Source: Candidatus Solibacter usitatus (lineage in GTDB: Bacteria; Acidobacteriota; Terriglobia; Bryobacterales; Bryobacteraceae). Taken from it: 60,898 nt of DNA. How positions within the stretch are numbered: position 1 is the first letter of the stretch; every line of letters starts with the position of its first letter. Both the position numbers and the translations under genes were made by a program. The stretch lies in NCBI GenBank assembly GCA_016191645.1, contig JACPVQ010000123.1:1-60898 (forward strand), written 5' to 3'. The notes beneath the pieces were generated by a model that saw only the letters and a list, made by a program, of their open reading frames with translations, was not told the DNA's origin and did no database searches. Positions 9,865-18,168 of the stretch are shown piece by piece.

Positions 9865-12800
9865 CTAGATCGACGGCCGGTCCCGGAATTGAAACGCGTA
9901 AATGTCAGTGTCGCGCAGCACGAATCGCAGCCGGATGGTTTGGCTCGCCAACTTCGCCAAACTCGACATGCCGTTCCACGACACCGGCCGCGAGATTTCG
10001 TTGGTGGAATGAATGATGTCGGCGTCCGCGAGCGCGAAGCCGGGCACCGGTTTCCCCTGCTTGTCCTGCACCTCTATTTGAATCTCGCCCAACGCCGATG
10101 TGTCGGCATTCAACACCAGTTGCTCGCCGGTGAATGTCATCGGCGGCGTCACGAACTCACCGCCGGCGTGTCCTGCCCGTATGGAAACAAATCCGTCGCG
10201 GCGCAGAACCACGCGGCTGATGGCGCGTTCCAGCGGCTGCGGTTTCACACCGGCGGCCGTCAACAGCCGGTTGTTTTTGTCATCGCGATCCCAGCCATGC
10301 GTATCGTTGGTGCCCAGGTAGTACAAGTACAACTCGCGCCCGTTGAGCGACGGCACGATTCCATATGCCGGATAGACGCGCCGCGAATCAAATTCGCCTT
10401 GCATCCCCGTGGGAATGAACGGCCGCCAATCGTAGCGGTTCCATTCGATGCCGTCGCGGCTGGCGGCGAAGCGGCCGTCCAACACGCCGGCATTAATAGG
10501 AAGCTCTTTGCGGAACTCCGTCAAATGCGCGCCGTAGTGATAATAAACCGCCGGAAACAAAAAGTAGGCATCCTGTGCGTAGGGGTATTTGACGGCGCCG
10601 TTCGTGTAAATGTCGATCAATGTTGTCTCCGCCTTGCGCAGCGGATCGTAGTGCCGGATATTCACTGCATCTGAACCAAACACATATTGCGTCTGATCGA
10701 TGTGCCCGAACTTGGCGAGATCGGCGGATTCGGCGCGCGCGACCATTCTGCCTTGCGGGGCCGGCTCTCCCGGTATCCTGTTGTTGCGCCGGACATAGGC
10801 GACATATTTGCCAAGGCGATCGTCGAAGAATATGGAATTCAGGGTATCCAGATGGTGCGGTTTTTTCGAATCGTCAAACACCATCACATCGCGATGCGTA
10901 TGCTTCCAATGGATTCCATCCGGCGACGAGAAGACTTGCAGCATGCGGCGAAACTCTTCCGGATTCGCCACCAGACGGAAGCGTTCCGAGGGCGGCGCTT
11001 TGGGGTCGATGAACACCATCACACCGTGCGTGCCTTCCTTTACACCGCCCGCGCCGTAGCCGAGTACAACATTGTTTCGCGTGTTTCCGTCAATCTTCGC
11101 CAAATGCAGCGCCGGCCGTTCCCAATGAATGCCGTCGCGCGAACGTGCATAACAGATGGCGTCCCGCGCCGTGTAGTAGACATGATACGTTCCGCTATCG
11201 AAGAGCACGCTCGCGTAGCCGCCCAGCGGCCAACCTTCCTCATTTGGAATGGACAGTTCGCCTGTCTTGCGCGGCTGGTGCACGACGAATTGGACGCCCT
11301 TCGCCTCACGAACGAAGCGGTCGTCCAGAAAAAGCTGCCGTTGCGCGCCAACGTCGATGGCGGGCTGCGCGAAAACCGGCGAAGCCAAGAGAGCTGCGAC
11401 GAGCACTGTCTCAAGCCATGCACTACTCTGCGAAGATTTTCTTTGCTCTGTGGGGCCAGGTCTCCAGACCTGCCGCGGGATCTCCAGATCCCGCGTGGCC
11501 TCGTGAGAGGCCACCGGCTGCCGCGCAGCCGAATCAGGCTTGCGATCACTCCCGGCAGAGGCGGTCTGGAGACCGCCTTGCAGATCTGGAGATCTGCCCC
11601 ACAGGCCGGGGAAAATGAAGTTAGGTGTATTGGTCAGGTTGTACGCCTCGCCTCGAAACAGCGCGCTGAATCGTTCCGTGATGGGAAACTTCTTCGACAA
11701 TGCGAAGTTGTAGTTGCGCCGTCCGGGCCCACGCGTGTCGGGCAGCGCGCGGCCGGTATTGCCGAAAGTGAAAGTATCGGGGACGGTGAACGCCGAAGTA
11801 TCAAAGTAACGGCCCAACCGGTCCTGCACGTCGCCCGAAAGAGTAGCGGAGCGGCCAACGTTGTTCGGCCGCTGCACGGCGGAAAACACTCCGCTGTTTC
11901 CGATGCTGGTCAAACCCAATGGGAATCCAATTTGGAACGTGGCCTGCCCGCTCAGACTCCAACCGCCAATCATGAAATCCACCGGGCGCGAAGCATTGCT
12001 GAGAAACGATCTTCCACGACCCACCGGCACTTCCCAACTATGCGCCATGGCAAGCCGTTGCGAAACGTCCTGCTGGGAAAGCGATTTTTCCGATCGCAAA
12101 TCATATTGATTCTGGATGGGCGGCTGCAGTCCCGTGATGTCGATCACGCGGCCCGCTCCACTATCGATGGTCTTGCTGGTTGTGTAGGCCAGCAGCAGAG
12201 TCAATCCCCGGGAGAAGCGCTTCTCGGCGGTTAGATTCATGCCGTGATACTGGGAGTATCCGGCCGTCTGAATGAAGGTTGAAACATTCAGATACTGCGG
12301 GAACGGGCGTAGCAACTGCCCCTGCGTGACGGTGGCTGCCGCCAATGGCCCCGTCGATACCTGGCCGGCGAAAGGATTGGCGATGAGACGGTTCAGATCC
12401 GTGCCGAACTTCTGGTACATCGGATGCAGTTGGTCGAACTGCACGGCGAGCGGCAGCCGGATTCCGCGCGTTCCCACGTAGGCCGTTTCAATGGTCCAGT
12501 TCCCAGGCAGCGAGCGTTGAATAGTGAAATTCCATTGCTGCATGTACGTGTTGTTCCTGCTGTTGCGCGCCGTCACGGTAAGAGTCTGTCCCATCAAGCG
12601 GCGATCCGCTTCCTTGTCGCTGCGAATGAAAATGCCCGCGGGATAAGGATTGCTGAACGGATAGAGCGGCGTCGCGCCGTCCAGGCTGGAGACCCATTGC
12701 GTGGTCAACTCCTCTCCCGACGCCCCGAAATTGCGCGAGTTCGGATATCCGATGCGCGGGCTGTAAACGATTCCATACGCTGCGCGAATAGCCATGTTCG

Positions 12801-14955
12801 TGCGCACTCTGTATGCGATGCCGATCGAGGGTCCAAAATTCCTGCTCGCCACATCAAACTGTCCGCGCGGCGAATTCTCACGGCCCGCCTGTGTCAGAAC
12901 GCCTTTCGGAGTCGCGCCGAAAAGCGGCTTCACGGGAAACTCGCGGTTGAAGTCGAAGTTGGCGAAGCGGTCATACTTTTCCGTGCGCGGCTGCTCGTAC
13001 TCCCAGCGCAAACCAAGATTGACGGTCAGCTTGCCCAGGCGAATGTCGTCGCTGGCAAACAGTCCGTAGTAGGCGTTGCGAATACGGAACGCAGGCGAGT
13101 ACTGAATCATGCCCGTGCCGTATCCGGTGAGAAACGATGCAAAGCCGTCGCCAGACCCGCGCGTGGCGCGCAACGGGTCGGGCCCCTGAGTGAAAGTGTT
13201 GGCGAATGAGTAGGCGCCCGCCGCCGCCGACGCGTTAAACGGGTTCTGGTTGTAGACGCGAACATCGACCCCGTACTTGATGGTGTGACGGCCGTGTATT
13301 TCCGTCGCGTCGGCAACCCATGCATGAATGTCGTTGCTGACGCGGCGCGGCGGCGCGGTTCCAATGTCTGTGTATCCGCTCATCGATATCTGCGGAAAGA
13401 TCTGCAGTTGCGCGTTCTTGGCGACGGTATCGGGAAACCCGAGATCCGCCAGCCGGATGTCGTTTAGATAGGTAGGATGTGTGTTCTGCACTTTCCGCGT
13501 CAGACCGTAACGGTAGTTCACCAATCTGTGCGGGCTCAAAATGTACGTGCCGTTGATCACCGCGTTCACGTAGGCCTGTACCTGATCGTCTCCGCCGGTG
13601 TCGGCGATCGTGCCGAACAAGGCCGGACTGACGATGCGCGTCACGGTGCGCGTCCCGCGGCCGAAGATACTGTGCTTTTCCGAGAAACGATGATCGAGCC
13701 GCAGAGACCCCTGATCGCTGTTTACGTCGTTCTGGTTGTTGAAGCCCCAATTAAACAGCTTCGCCGGGCCCTCGCCGGGACGGTTCGGCACCGGAATGAA
13801 CTGCGTCAGCCGCGCCGCCACTCGATCAATGCGAGCGGCCGGAATTCGATTGCCCGCAAATGGCGCGCGTGTGAAAGTGCGGCCGTCAGCCGACAGCTGC
13901 GTCGTGGCCGGATCGTAGATGGTGATAGCGCGATTGTCGGAAGTAAGAGTGGTTGAGAAATCGCCGCGACGCTGCTCTTCCGTTGGGAATGTGTTTACAC
14001 CGCCTCCGCCGTTCACATGATTCCGCGAGGCCTGGTATTCGGCAAAGAAAAACGTGCGGTTGCGCCGGATGGGCCCGCCGAACGTGCCGCCGATCATCTG
14101 GAATTGGAATTCGCCGCGCTGCTGCCCGCGCGTGTTGGAGAAGAAGTCGTTCGCTTGAAAAAGCTGATTCCGGAAATACTCCCAACCGTTGCCGTGGAAC
14201 TCATTGGTGCCGCCCTTGGTGGCGACGTTGATGGTTCCGCCTCCCGTGCGGCCGAACTGCGAACCGTTGTTCCCCGTCATCACCTTCACTTCCTGCGTGG
14301 CTTCCGGAGTAGGAGTGATGGCGTGATTGTTGTTCTGCGGCAGCATGACGGTCACGCCATCGATCAGAAACTCGTTGGTTCGATAGCGACCGCCTCCGAT
14401 GGAGATGTCCGAACTGTCGAAACCGCCTTCAGCGACGTAGCGGCCATCGGCCGATGGATTGAGAATCACGCCGGCGGCAAGGCTGGCCAGTTCGAAAACG
14501 TTTCTTCCAGCAAGCGGGATCTCTCGCGCCATGTTGGACGAGATCGACTGTCCCAGCGACGCCGACTCGGATTGCACGGGAGCCATCTTGTCGTCCACCG
14601 AAATGGATGTCGTCACGTCTCCCACTTCCAGCGTGATGTCGAGCCTCGTGCGATCATCCACTGCCAGGTTGAACCGCGTGCGCTCCACGGTCTTGAAGCC
14701 TTCCTGACGCACGCGCAAAGAATACGGCCCCGGCTTTAGATAAGGGAACTCGTAGTAGCCGGATTCGTTGGTTGCCGCGCGCGCCGCAACATTGGTCTCC
14801 GTATTCGTAACAGTGACGTCCGCGCCGGCCACCAGATGCCCGGACGCATCGCGAATGGTGCCCAGCACGGTGCCCGAAATATTCTGAGCACACAGCGGCG
14901 GAAGTACAAGCAACACAAGCGCGGCAAAGCGAAGAACAGGCCAAGAGTGGTTCAT
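9865..14955 (-). CDS. In-frame fusion: TonB-dependent receptor / repeat-derived linker / beta-propeller protein
   Basis: A single open frame of 1,696 residues. Residues 1-23 are a signal peptide; ~25-110 a carboxypeptidase-regulatory domain (TVLGTIRDASGHLVAGADV); ~125-1117 an Oar-type receptor with TGGGTINVATKGGTNEF. At residue 1117 the receptor breaks off after NTPNFIFPG, about 34 residues short of the end seen in its relatives. Residues 1118-1169 are translated from a palindromic repeat (WGRSPDLQGGLQT to QVWRPGPT). Residues 1181-1194 are a buried signal-peptide core (LETVLVAALLASPVFAQ), and the rest is a propeller protein homologous to the one at 2527-4035 (RQLFLDDRFVREAKGVQF). The insertion thus removed the receptor's stop and the propeller's start. 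Reinitiation at GTG 11404-11406 is possible but its ribosome site is weak. Both halves may be impaired. Confidence 0.8.
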   Translation of the reverse strand: MNHSWPVLRFAALVLLVLPPLCAQNISGTVLGTIRDASGHLVAGADVTVTNTETNVAARAATNESGYYEFPYLKPGPYSLRVRQEGFKTVERTRFNLAVDDRTRLDITLEVGDVTTSISVDDKMAPVQSESASLGQSISSNMAREIPLAGRNVFELASLAAGVILNPSADGRYVAEGGFDSSDISIGGGRYRTNEFLIDGVTVMLPQNNNHAITPTPEATQEVKVMTGNNGSQFGRTGGGTINVATKGGTNEFHGNGWEYFRNQLFQANDFFSNTRGQQRGEFQFQMIGGTFGGPIRRNRTFFFAEYQASRNHVNGGGGVNTFPTEEQRRGDFSTTLTSDNRAITIYDPATTQLSADGRTFTRAPFAGNRIPAARIDRVAARLTQFIPVPNRPGEGPAKLFNWGFNNQNDVNSDQGSLRLDHRFSEKHSIFGRGTRTVTRIVSPALFGTIADTGGDDQVQAYVNAVINGTYILSPHRLVNYRYGLTRKVQNTHPTYLNDIRLADLGFPDTVAKNAQLQIFPQISMSGYTDIGTAPPRRVSNDIHAWVADATEIHGRHTIKYGVDVRVYNQNPFNASAAAGAYSFANTFTQGPDPLRATRGSGDGFASFLTGYGTGMIQYSPAFRIRNAYYGLFASDDIRLGKLTVNLGLRWEYEQPRTEKYDRFANFDFNREFPVKPLFGATPKGVLTQAGRENSPRGQFDVASRNFGPSIGIAYRVRTNMAIRAAYGIVYSPRIGYPNSRNFGASGEELTTQWVSSLDGATPLYPFSNPYPAGIFIRSDKEADRRLMGQTLTVTARNSRNNTYMQQWNFTIQRSLPGNWTIETAYVGTRGIRLPLAVQFDQLHPMYQKFGTDLNRLIANPFAGQVSTGPLAAATVTQGQLLRPFPQYLNVSTFIQTAGYSQYHGMNLTAEKRFSRGLTLLLAYTTSKTIDSGAGRVIDITGLQPPIQNQYDLRSEKSLSQQDVSQRLAMAHSWEVPVGRGRSFLSNASRPVDFMIGGWSLSGQATFQIGFPLGLTSIGNSGVFSAVQRPNNVGRSATLSGDVQDRLGRYFDTSAFTVPDTFTFGNTGRALPDTRGPGRRNYNFALSKKFPITERFSALFRGEAYNLTNTPNFIFPGLWGRSPDLQGGLQTASAGSDRKPDSAARQPVASHEATRDLEIPRQVWRPGPTEQRKSSQSSAWLETVLVAALLASPVFAQPAIDVGAQRQLFLDDRFVREAKGVQFVVHQPRKTGELSIPNEEGWPLGGYASVLFDSGTYHVYYTARDAICYARSRDGIHWERPALHLAKIDGNTRNNVVLGYGAGGVKEGTHGVMVFIDPKAPPSERFRLVANPEEFRRMLQVFSSPDGIHWKHTHRDVMVFDDSKKPHHLDTLNSIFFDDRLGKYVAYVRRNNRIPGEPAPQGRMVARAESADLAKFGHIDQTQYVFGSDAVNIRHYDPLRKAETTLIDIYTNGAVKYPYAQDAYFLFPAVYYHYGAHLTEFRKELPINAGVLDGRFAASRDGIEWNRYDWRPFIPTGMQGEFDSRRVYPAYGIVPSLNGRELYLYYLGTNDTHGWDRDDKNNRLLTAAGVKPQPLERAISRVVLRRDGFVSIRAGHAGGEFVTPPMTFTGEQLVLNADTSALGEIQIEVQDKQGKPVPGFALADADIIHSTNEISRPVSWNGMSSLAKLASQTIRLRFVLRDTDIYAFQFRDRPSI
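11450..11603 (-). repeat. Modular palindromic repeat, copy 1 (inside the fusion gene)
   Basis: 154 bp with terminal inverted repeats GTGGGGC / GCCCCAC. Inside are five consecutive hairpins: CAGGTCTCCAGACCTG, GGGATCTCCAGATCCC, GTGGCCTC-GTGA-GAGGCCAC, CGGCTGC-CG-GCAGCCG and GGCGGTCTGGAGACCGCC, plus GCAGATCTGGAGATCTGC at the end. The same modules in the same order appear at 37,830 and 40,960. It reads without stops in the receptor frame. No transposase is encoded; likely a REP/MITE-like element moved in trans. Confidence 0.85.
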
Positions 14956-14974
14956 GCTCTTGCATGCTATTTCA

Positions 14975-14994
14975 GATTGACTTCTCTGTCAATC
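14975..14994 (-). promoter_or_regulatory. Hairpin across the stop codon of the BNR gene, upstream of the receptor fusion
   Basis: GATTGAC-TTCTCT-GTCAATC is a perfect 7-bp stem with a 6-base loop. It covers the TGA of the upstream sialidase-like gene and lies about 20 bases before the receptor start. No T-tract follows on the transcribed strand, so it is more likely an attenuation or mRNA-processing element than a full terminator. Functional role inferred only. Confidence 0.35.
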
Positions 14995-16359
14995 CGTGGG
15001 GACCGTAAGCCCGCGCAGGAATTGCGGCGAAATGCGCTTCCCCAGAAGGAAGCACTTGCGGTCCGGATGCCATAAAACGTTATTGCCTTTTCGCGTCGTG
15101 AAACTGGTGTACAGACCGACTCCCGTTTGCACGCGGTTTTCCTTGCTCTCGCGCGAGCCATCCACTCCAATGCCGCCGCTATCGAGTAGCAACTTCGATT
15201 CACTGAACCACAGCGGCTGATCGGCACGCGGCCGGTATTCACCCACGGCGATAAAGGCCGGATTCCGCGGTCCCATTGTGGCCTCAGGCTTCGATTCGAT
15301 ATCACCGCGATTGTTGTGATGCAGCAGAAGGAAGCGGCCGCCGGCAAGTTGGTAAAGGGGCGCGCATCCCACTGGTTGCAAAATCGGCGCGCCATGATCT
15401 TTGCGCAGCAAAGGCCTTGTGTTGCTCCACGTTTCGCCATCGTCCTTCGATACGCTGTACCAGATCATTCCGCTATTGGTGCGCATGACGCAGAACAGGC
15501 TCTGATCCGGCAGGCGCGCGATGCTCGGTTCTTGCGCCACACTCAACAACGGATCTTTGAAATGGGGAACGCGCAGGGCTTTGCTTGACGCCGAAAAGCG
15601 GATCTTCAAATCCCGTGGCTGCGGATTCGCATCGACATTCTCGAAGCGCAGGAACTCCACAACCGACTCGATTTGCGTCCAGCTCTCGGTCTTCTTCCAA
15701 CGCGCCCGCGCCGGATGCAGCCAATGCGTGTACCCGGCAAAGTATTTGCCCCGCAGATCCTTGGCCGGCAATTGCCAAACAATCCACTCTCCCGGCACTT
15801 TGCCTTCCGGATCGTCGAATGGGCTAGCGGGCATCGGCACTTGTTGCGGTTGCGTCCACGTCTTGCCAAGGTCGTCACTGTACACACCGCCCATGCGTCC
15901 GGTGTGCATCTGAATCCAGCCCTTCTGCCCGTCGTTCCAATTAAAGAGCACATAGATGCGGCCGCTTTTTGAAACCAGCGGAAAACCCCAACTCGCCATC
16001 CCTTGCGGATCTTTCAAATTGGCGGGCCCGGCGATGAGCAAAGGCTGCGACCAAGTGACGCCATCGTCTTTCGATTGCGCGAACCGGATGCGGTTCTGCG
16101 GGCCAATCCCCTTGCGCCCGTGCGATTGCGTCCATACCGCCATCATGGAGCCATCGGGTCCGTCGAAAACCAGAAAATGTTCGTTGTGGCTGTCTTCCGT
16201 GGATCCATCGACGCTGCCGGGCACGAAGGCGATGTAGTCGGGTTTCGTCCGCTGCAATTCGGCGTGCTGCGCCGCGCCTGTTTGCGAAGAGAGGTTCAAT
16301 CCCAGAACGGGTAGCCCCAGAACAAGGCGTCGTGTCGCTTTCGTGTCTGACAATGTCAT
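14989..16359 (-). CDS. Secreted BNR-repeat sialidase-like (exo-alpha-sialidase family) protein
   Basis: 456 residues from ATG 16359, preceded by GGAGAAAGCG as ribosome site. The N-terminus MTLSDTKATRRLVLGLPVLG looks like a Tat- or Sec-exported signal. Three Asp-box-like motifs are visible (SKDDGVTWSQP, SDDLGKTWTQP, SKDDGETWSN), the hallmark of six-bladed sialidase propellers. Conserved pieces include NEHFLVFDGPDGS, GWIQMHTGRMGGVY and FCVMRTNSGMIWYSVS. True sialidase activity is not established: many such proteins in soil bacteria act on other sugars. It is the first gene of the minus-strand operon, 33 bases upstream of the receptor-propeller fusion and divergent from a sugar-acid dehydratase. 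Confidence 0.75.
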   Translation of the reverse strand: MTLSDTKATRRLVLGLPVLGLNLSSQTGAAQHAELQRTKPDYIAFVPGSVDGSTEDSHNEHFLVFDGPDGSMMAVWTQSHGRKGIGPQNRIRFAQSKDDGVTWSQPLLIAGPANLKDPQGMASWGFPLVSKSGRIYVLFNWNDGQKGWIQMHTGRMGGVYSDDLGKTWTQPQQVPMPASPFDDPEGKVPGEWIVWQLPAKDLRGKYFAGYTHWLHPARARWKKTESWTQIESVVEFLRFENVDANPQPRDLKIRFSASSKALRVPHFKDPLLSVAQEPSIARLPDQSLFCVMRTNSGMIWYSVSKDDGETWSNTRPLLRKDHGAPILQPVGCAPLYQLAGGRFLLLHHNNRGDIESKPEATMGPRNPAFIAVGEYRPRADQPLWFSESKLLLDSGGIGVDGSRESKENRVQTGVGLYTSFTTRKGNNVLWHPDRKCFLLGKRISPQFLRGLTVPTD

Positions 16360-16436
16360 CGCTTTCTCCACGTACAGATTATCAGCAGCGGGCGTTTGCC
16401 GGCGATGACGTTGTAATCTGTGGAAGGAGCGGCGAT
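16360..16436. promoter_or_regulatory. Divergent promoter region, BNR operon / dehydratase
   Basis: 77 bases between two divergently transcribed carbohydrate genes. It must hold promoter elements for at least one direction and is the natural place for a shared operator. I see no convincing -35/-10 pair. The dehydratase ribosome site GGAAGGAGC lies at its right end. Confidence 0.4.
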
Positions 16437-18161
16437 TTGAAATTACAAACACCAGAGGAATTGCGCAGCTACAAGTGGTTCGGCCTCGACACGATGAAAG
16501 GCTTCAGCCATCGTTCGCGCATGAAGCAACTTGGGCACCGCCGCGAGGACTTCACCGGCAAGCCGGCGATCGGCATCGTCAACACTTGGAGCGAGATCAA
16601 TTCTTGCCACGCTCACCTCAGAGAACGCGCCGAGGCCGTGAAGCGCGGCGTTTTGCAGGCAGGCGGGTTTCCCTTCGAGATTCCGGCGTTCTCCATCACG
16701 GAGACCTACATGAAGCCGAGTCCGATGCTCTATCGCAATCTGCTCGCGATGGACACTGAAGAGTATCTGCGTAGTCTTCCCGTCGATGGAGTTGTACTGA
16801 TGGGCGGGTGCGACAAGACAACCCCCGGCCTGCTGATGGGCGCGATCAGCATGAATCTCCCGGCAATCTACGTTCCCGCCGGACCTATGCTGCGCGGCAA
16901 TTGGAATGGCCAGCCGCTAGGTAGCGGAACCGATCTCTGGAAGTACTGGGCGGAACGCTGCGCGGGCAACCTTGGGATCGAGGAATGGGAAGAGATCGAA
17001 GGCGGCATTGCGCGCTCCCCGGGCTTTTGCATGACGATGGGCACCGCCTCCACCATGACGGCCCTCGCCGAAGCGATGGGCATGACGTTGCCCGGCGCGT
17101 CGTCCATCCCGGCCGTCGATTCCAACCACGTACGCATGGCCGTCGATTCCGGCAAGCGAATCGTCGACATGGTGTGGGAAGATCTGACGCCGGCTCGCAT
17201 CCTCACTCGCGAGGCATTCGAAAACGCCATCACCGTCGATATGGCCATCGCCGGATCGACCAACGCAATCATCCACCTTCCTGCTATGGCGGGACGCCGC
17301 GGCATCGGGTTGGAACTGAAGTCGTTCGATGAAATCTCGCAACGCGTACCCGTGCTTGCCAACATTCGTCCGTCCGGCGAATACCTCATGGAGGATCTCT
17401 ACTATGCCGGCGGGCTGCGCGCATTGATGGCGAACATTGGCGATCTGTTGCACCTCGATGCGCTCACGGTGAACGGCAAAACGGTGGGTGAAAATATCTC
17501 GGGCGCGACGGTGACAAATGCCGAAGTGATCCGTCCGCGCGACCGGCCCCTGTCCGCTACAGGTGGAACCGCCGTCCTTTATGGCAATCTTGCGCCCGAC
17601 GGGGCGGTGATCAAGACGTCCGCCGCCAGCGCCAATCTGCTGACGCATGCGGGACCCGCCGTTGTGTTCAAGAATTATCGCGATATGCACGAACGCATTG
17701 TCCGCGACGATCTCGAAGTGGAGGAGAATTCGGTTTTGGTATTGCAGCAGGCCGGACCCATCGGCGGTCCGGGGATGCCGGAATGGGGCATGCTTCCGAT
17801 TCCGCACAAATTGCTGCGACGCGGCGTGCGAGACATGGTGCGAGTCTCCGACGCTCGTATGAGCGGGACATCTTACGGGACGTGCGTGCTGCACGTTTCG
17901 CCGGAGAGCCACGCCGGTGGACCGCTTGCCTTTGTCCGCGATGGCGACACGATTCGGCTCGACGTTCCCAATCGAACGCTGGAATTGCAGATCTCGGAGG
18001 AAGAACTGTCGCGGCGGCGCGCTCAATGGGTGAAGCCCGCGCCCGTCTCGCCGCGCGGATATCTTTCGCTATATACGGAACGCGTCACGCAGGCGCATCG
18101 CGGTTGCGATTTCGATTTTCTGGAAACCGCCGCAGTTGTTCCTGAACCCGAAGTCGGATAA
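16437..18161 (+). CDS. IlvD/Edd-family dehydratase, probably sugar-acid (L-arabinonate-like)
   Basis: 574 residues from a TTG at 16437 placed nine bases after GGAAGGAGC; earlier in-frame starts would overlap the divergent BNR gene. Fe-S ligand motifs of the family are present: NSCHAHL, GGCDKTTPGLLMGA and SPGFCMTMGTAS. So is SDARMSGTSYGTCVLH near the C-terminus, where the family binds substrate. The N-terminus LRSYKWFGLDTMKGFSHRS matches the pentonate/hexonate dehydratase branch rather than the branched-chain amino acid enzyme. Reaction: dehydration of a sugar acid to a 2-keto-3-deoxy acid in the cytoplasm. Its divergent position beside the sugar-uptake operon suggests catabolism of the imported sugar. 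Exact substrate not determinable. Confidence 0.8.
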   Translation: MKLQTPEELRSYKWFGLDTMKGFSHRSRMKQLGHRREDFTGKPAIGIVNTWSEINSCHAHLRERAEAVKRGVLQAGGFPFEIPAFSITETYMKPSPMLYRNLLAMDTEEYLRSLPVDGVVLMGGCDKTTPGLLMGAISMNLPAIYVPAGPMLRGNWNGQPLGSGTDLWKYWAERCAGNLGIEEWEEIEGGIARSPGFCMTMGTASTMTALAEAMGMTLPGASSIPAVDSNHVRMAVDSGKRIVDMVWEDLTPARILTREAFENAITVDMAIAGSTNAIIHLPAMAGRRGIGLELKSFDEISQRVPVLANIRPSGEYLMEDLYYAGGLRALMANIGDLLHLDALTVNGKTVGENISGATVTNAEVIRPRDRPLSATGGTAVLYGNLAPDGAVIKTSAASANLLTHAGPAVVFKNYRDMHERIVRDDLEVEENSVLVLQQAGPIGGPGMPEWGMLPIPHKLLRRGVRDMVRVSDARMSGTSYGTCVLHVSPESHAGGPLAFVRDGDTIRLDVPNRTLELQISEEELSRRRAQWVKPAPVSPRGYLSLYTERVTQAHRGCDFDFLETAAVVPEPEVG

Positions 18162-18168
18162 TGGGGGG

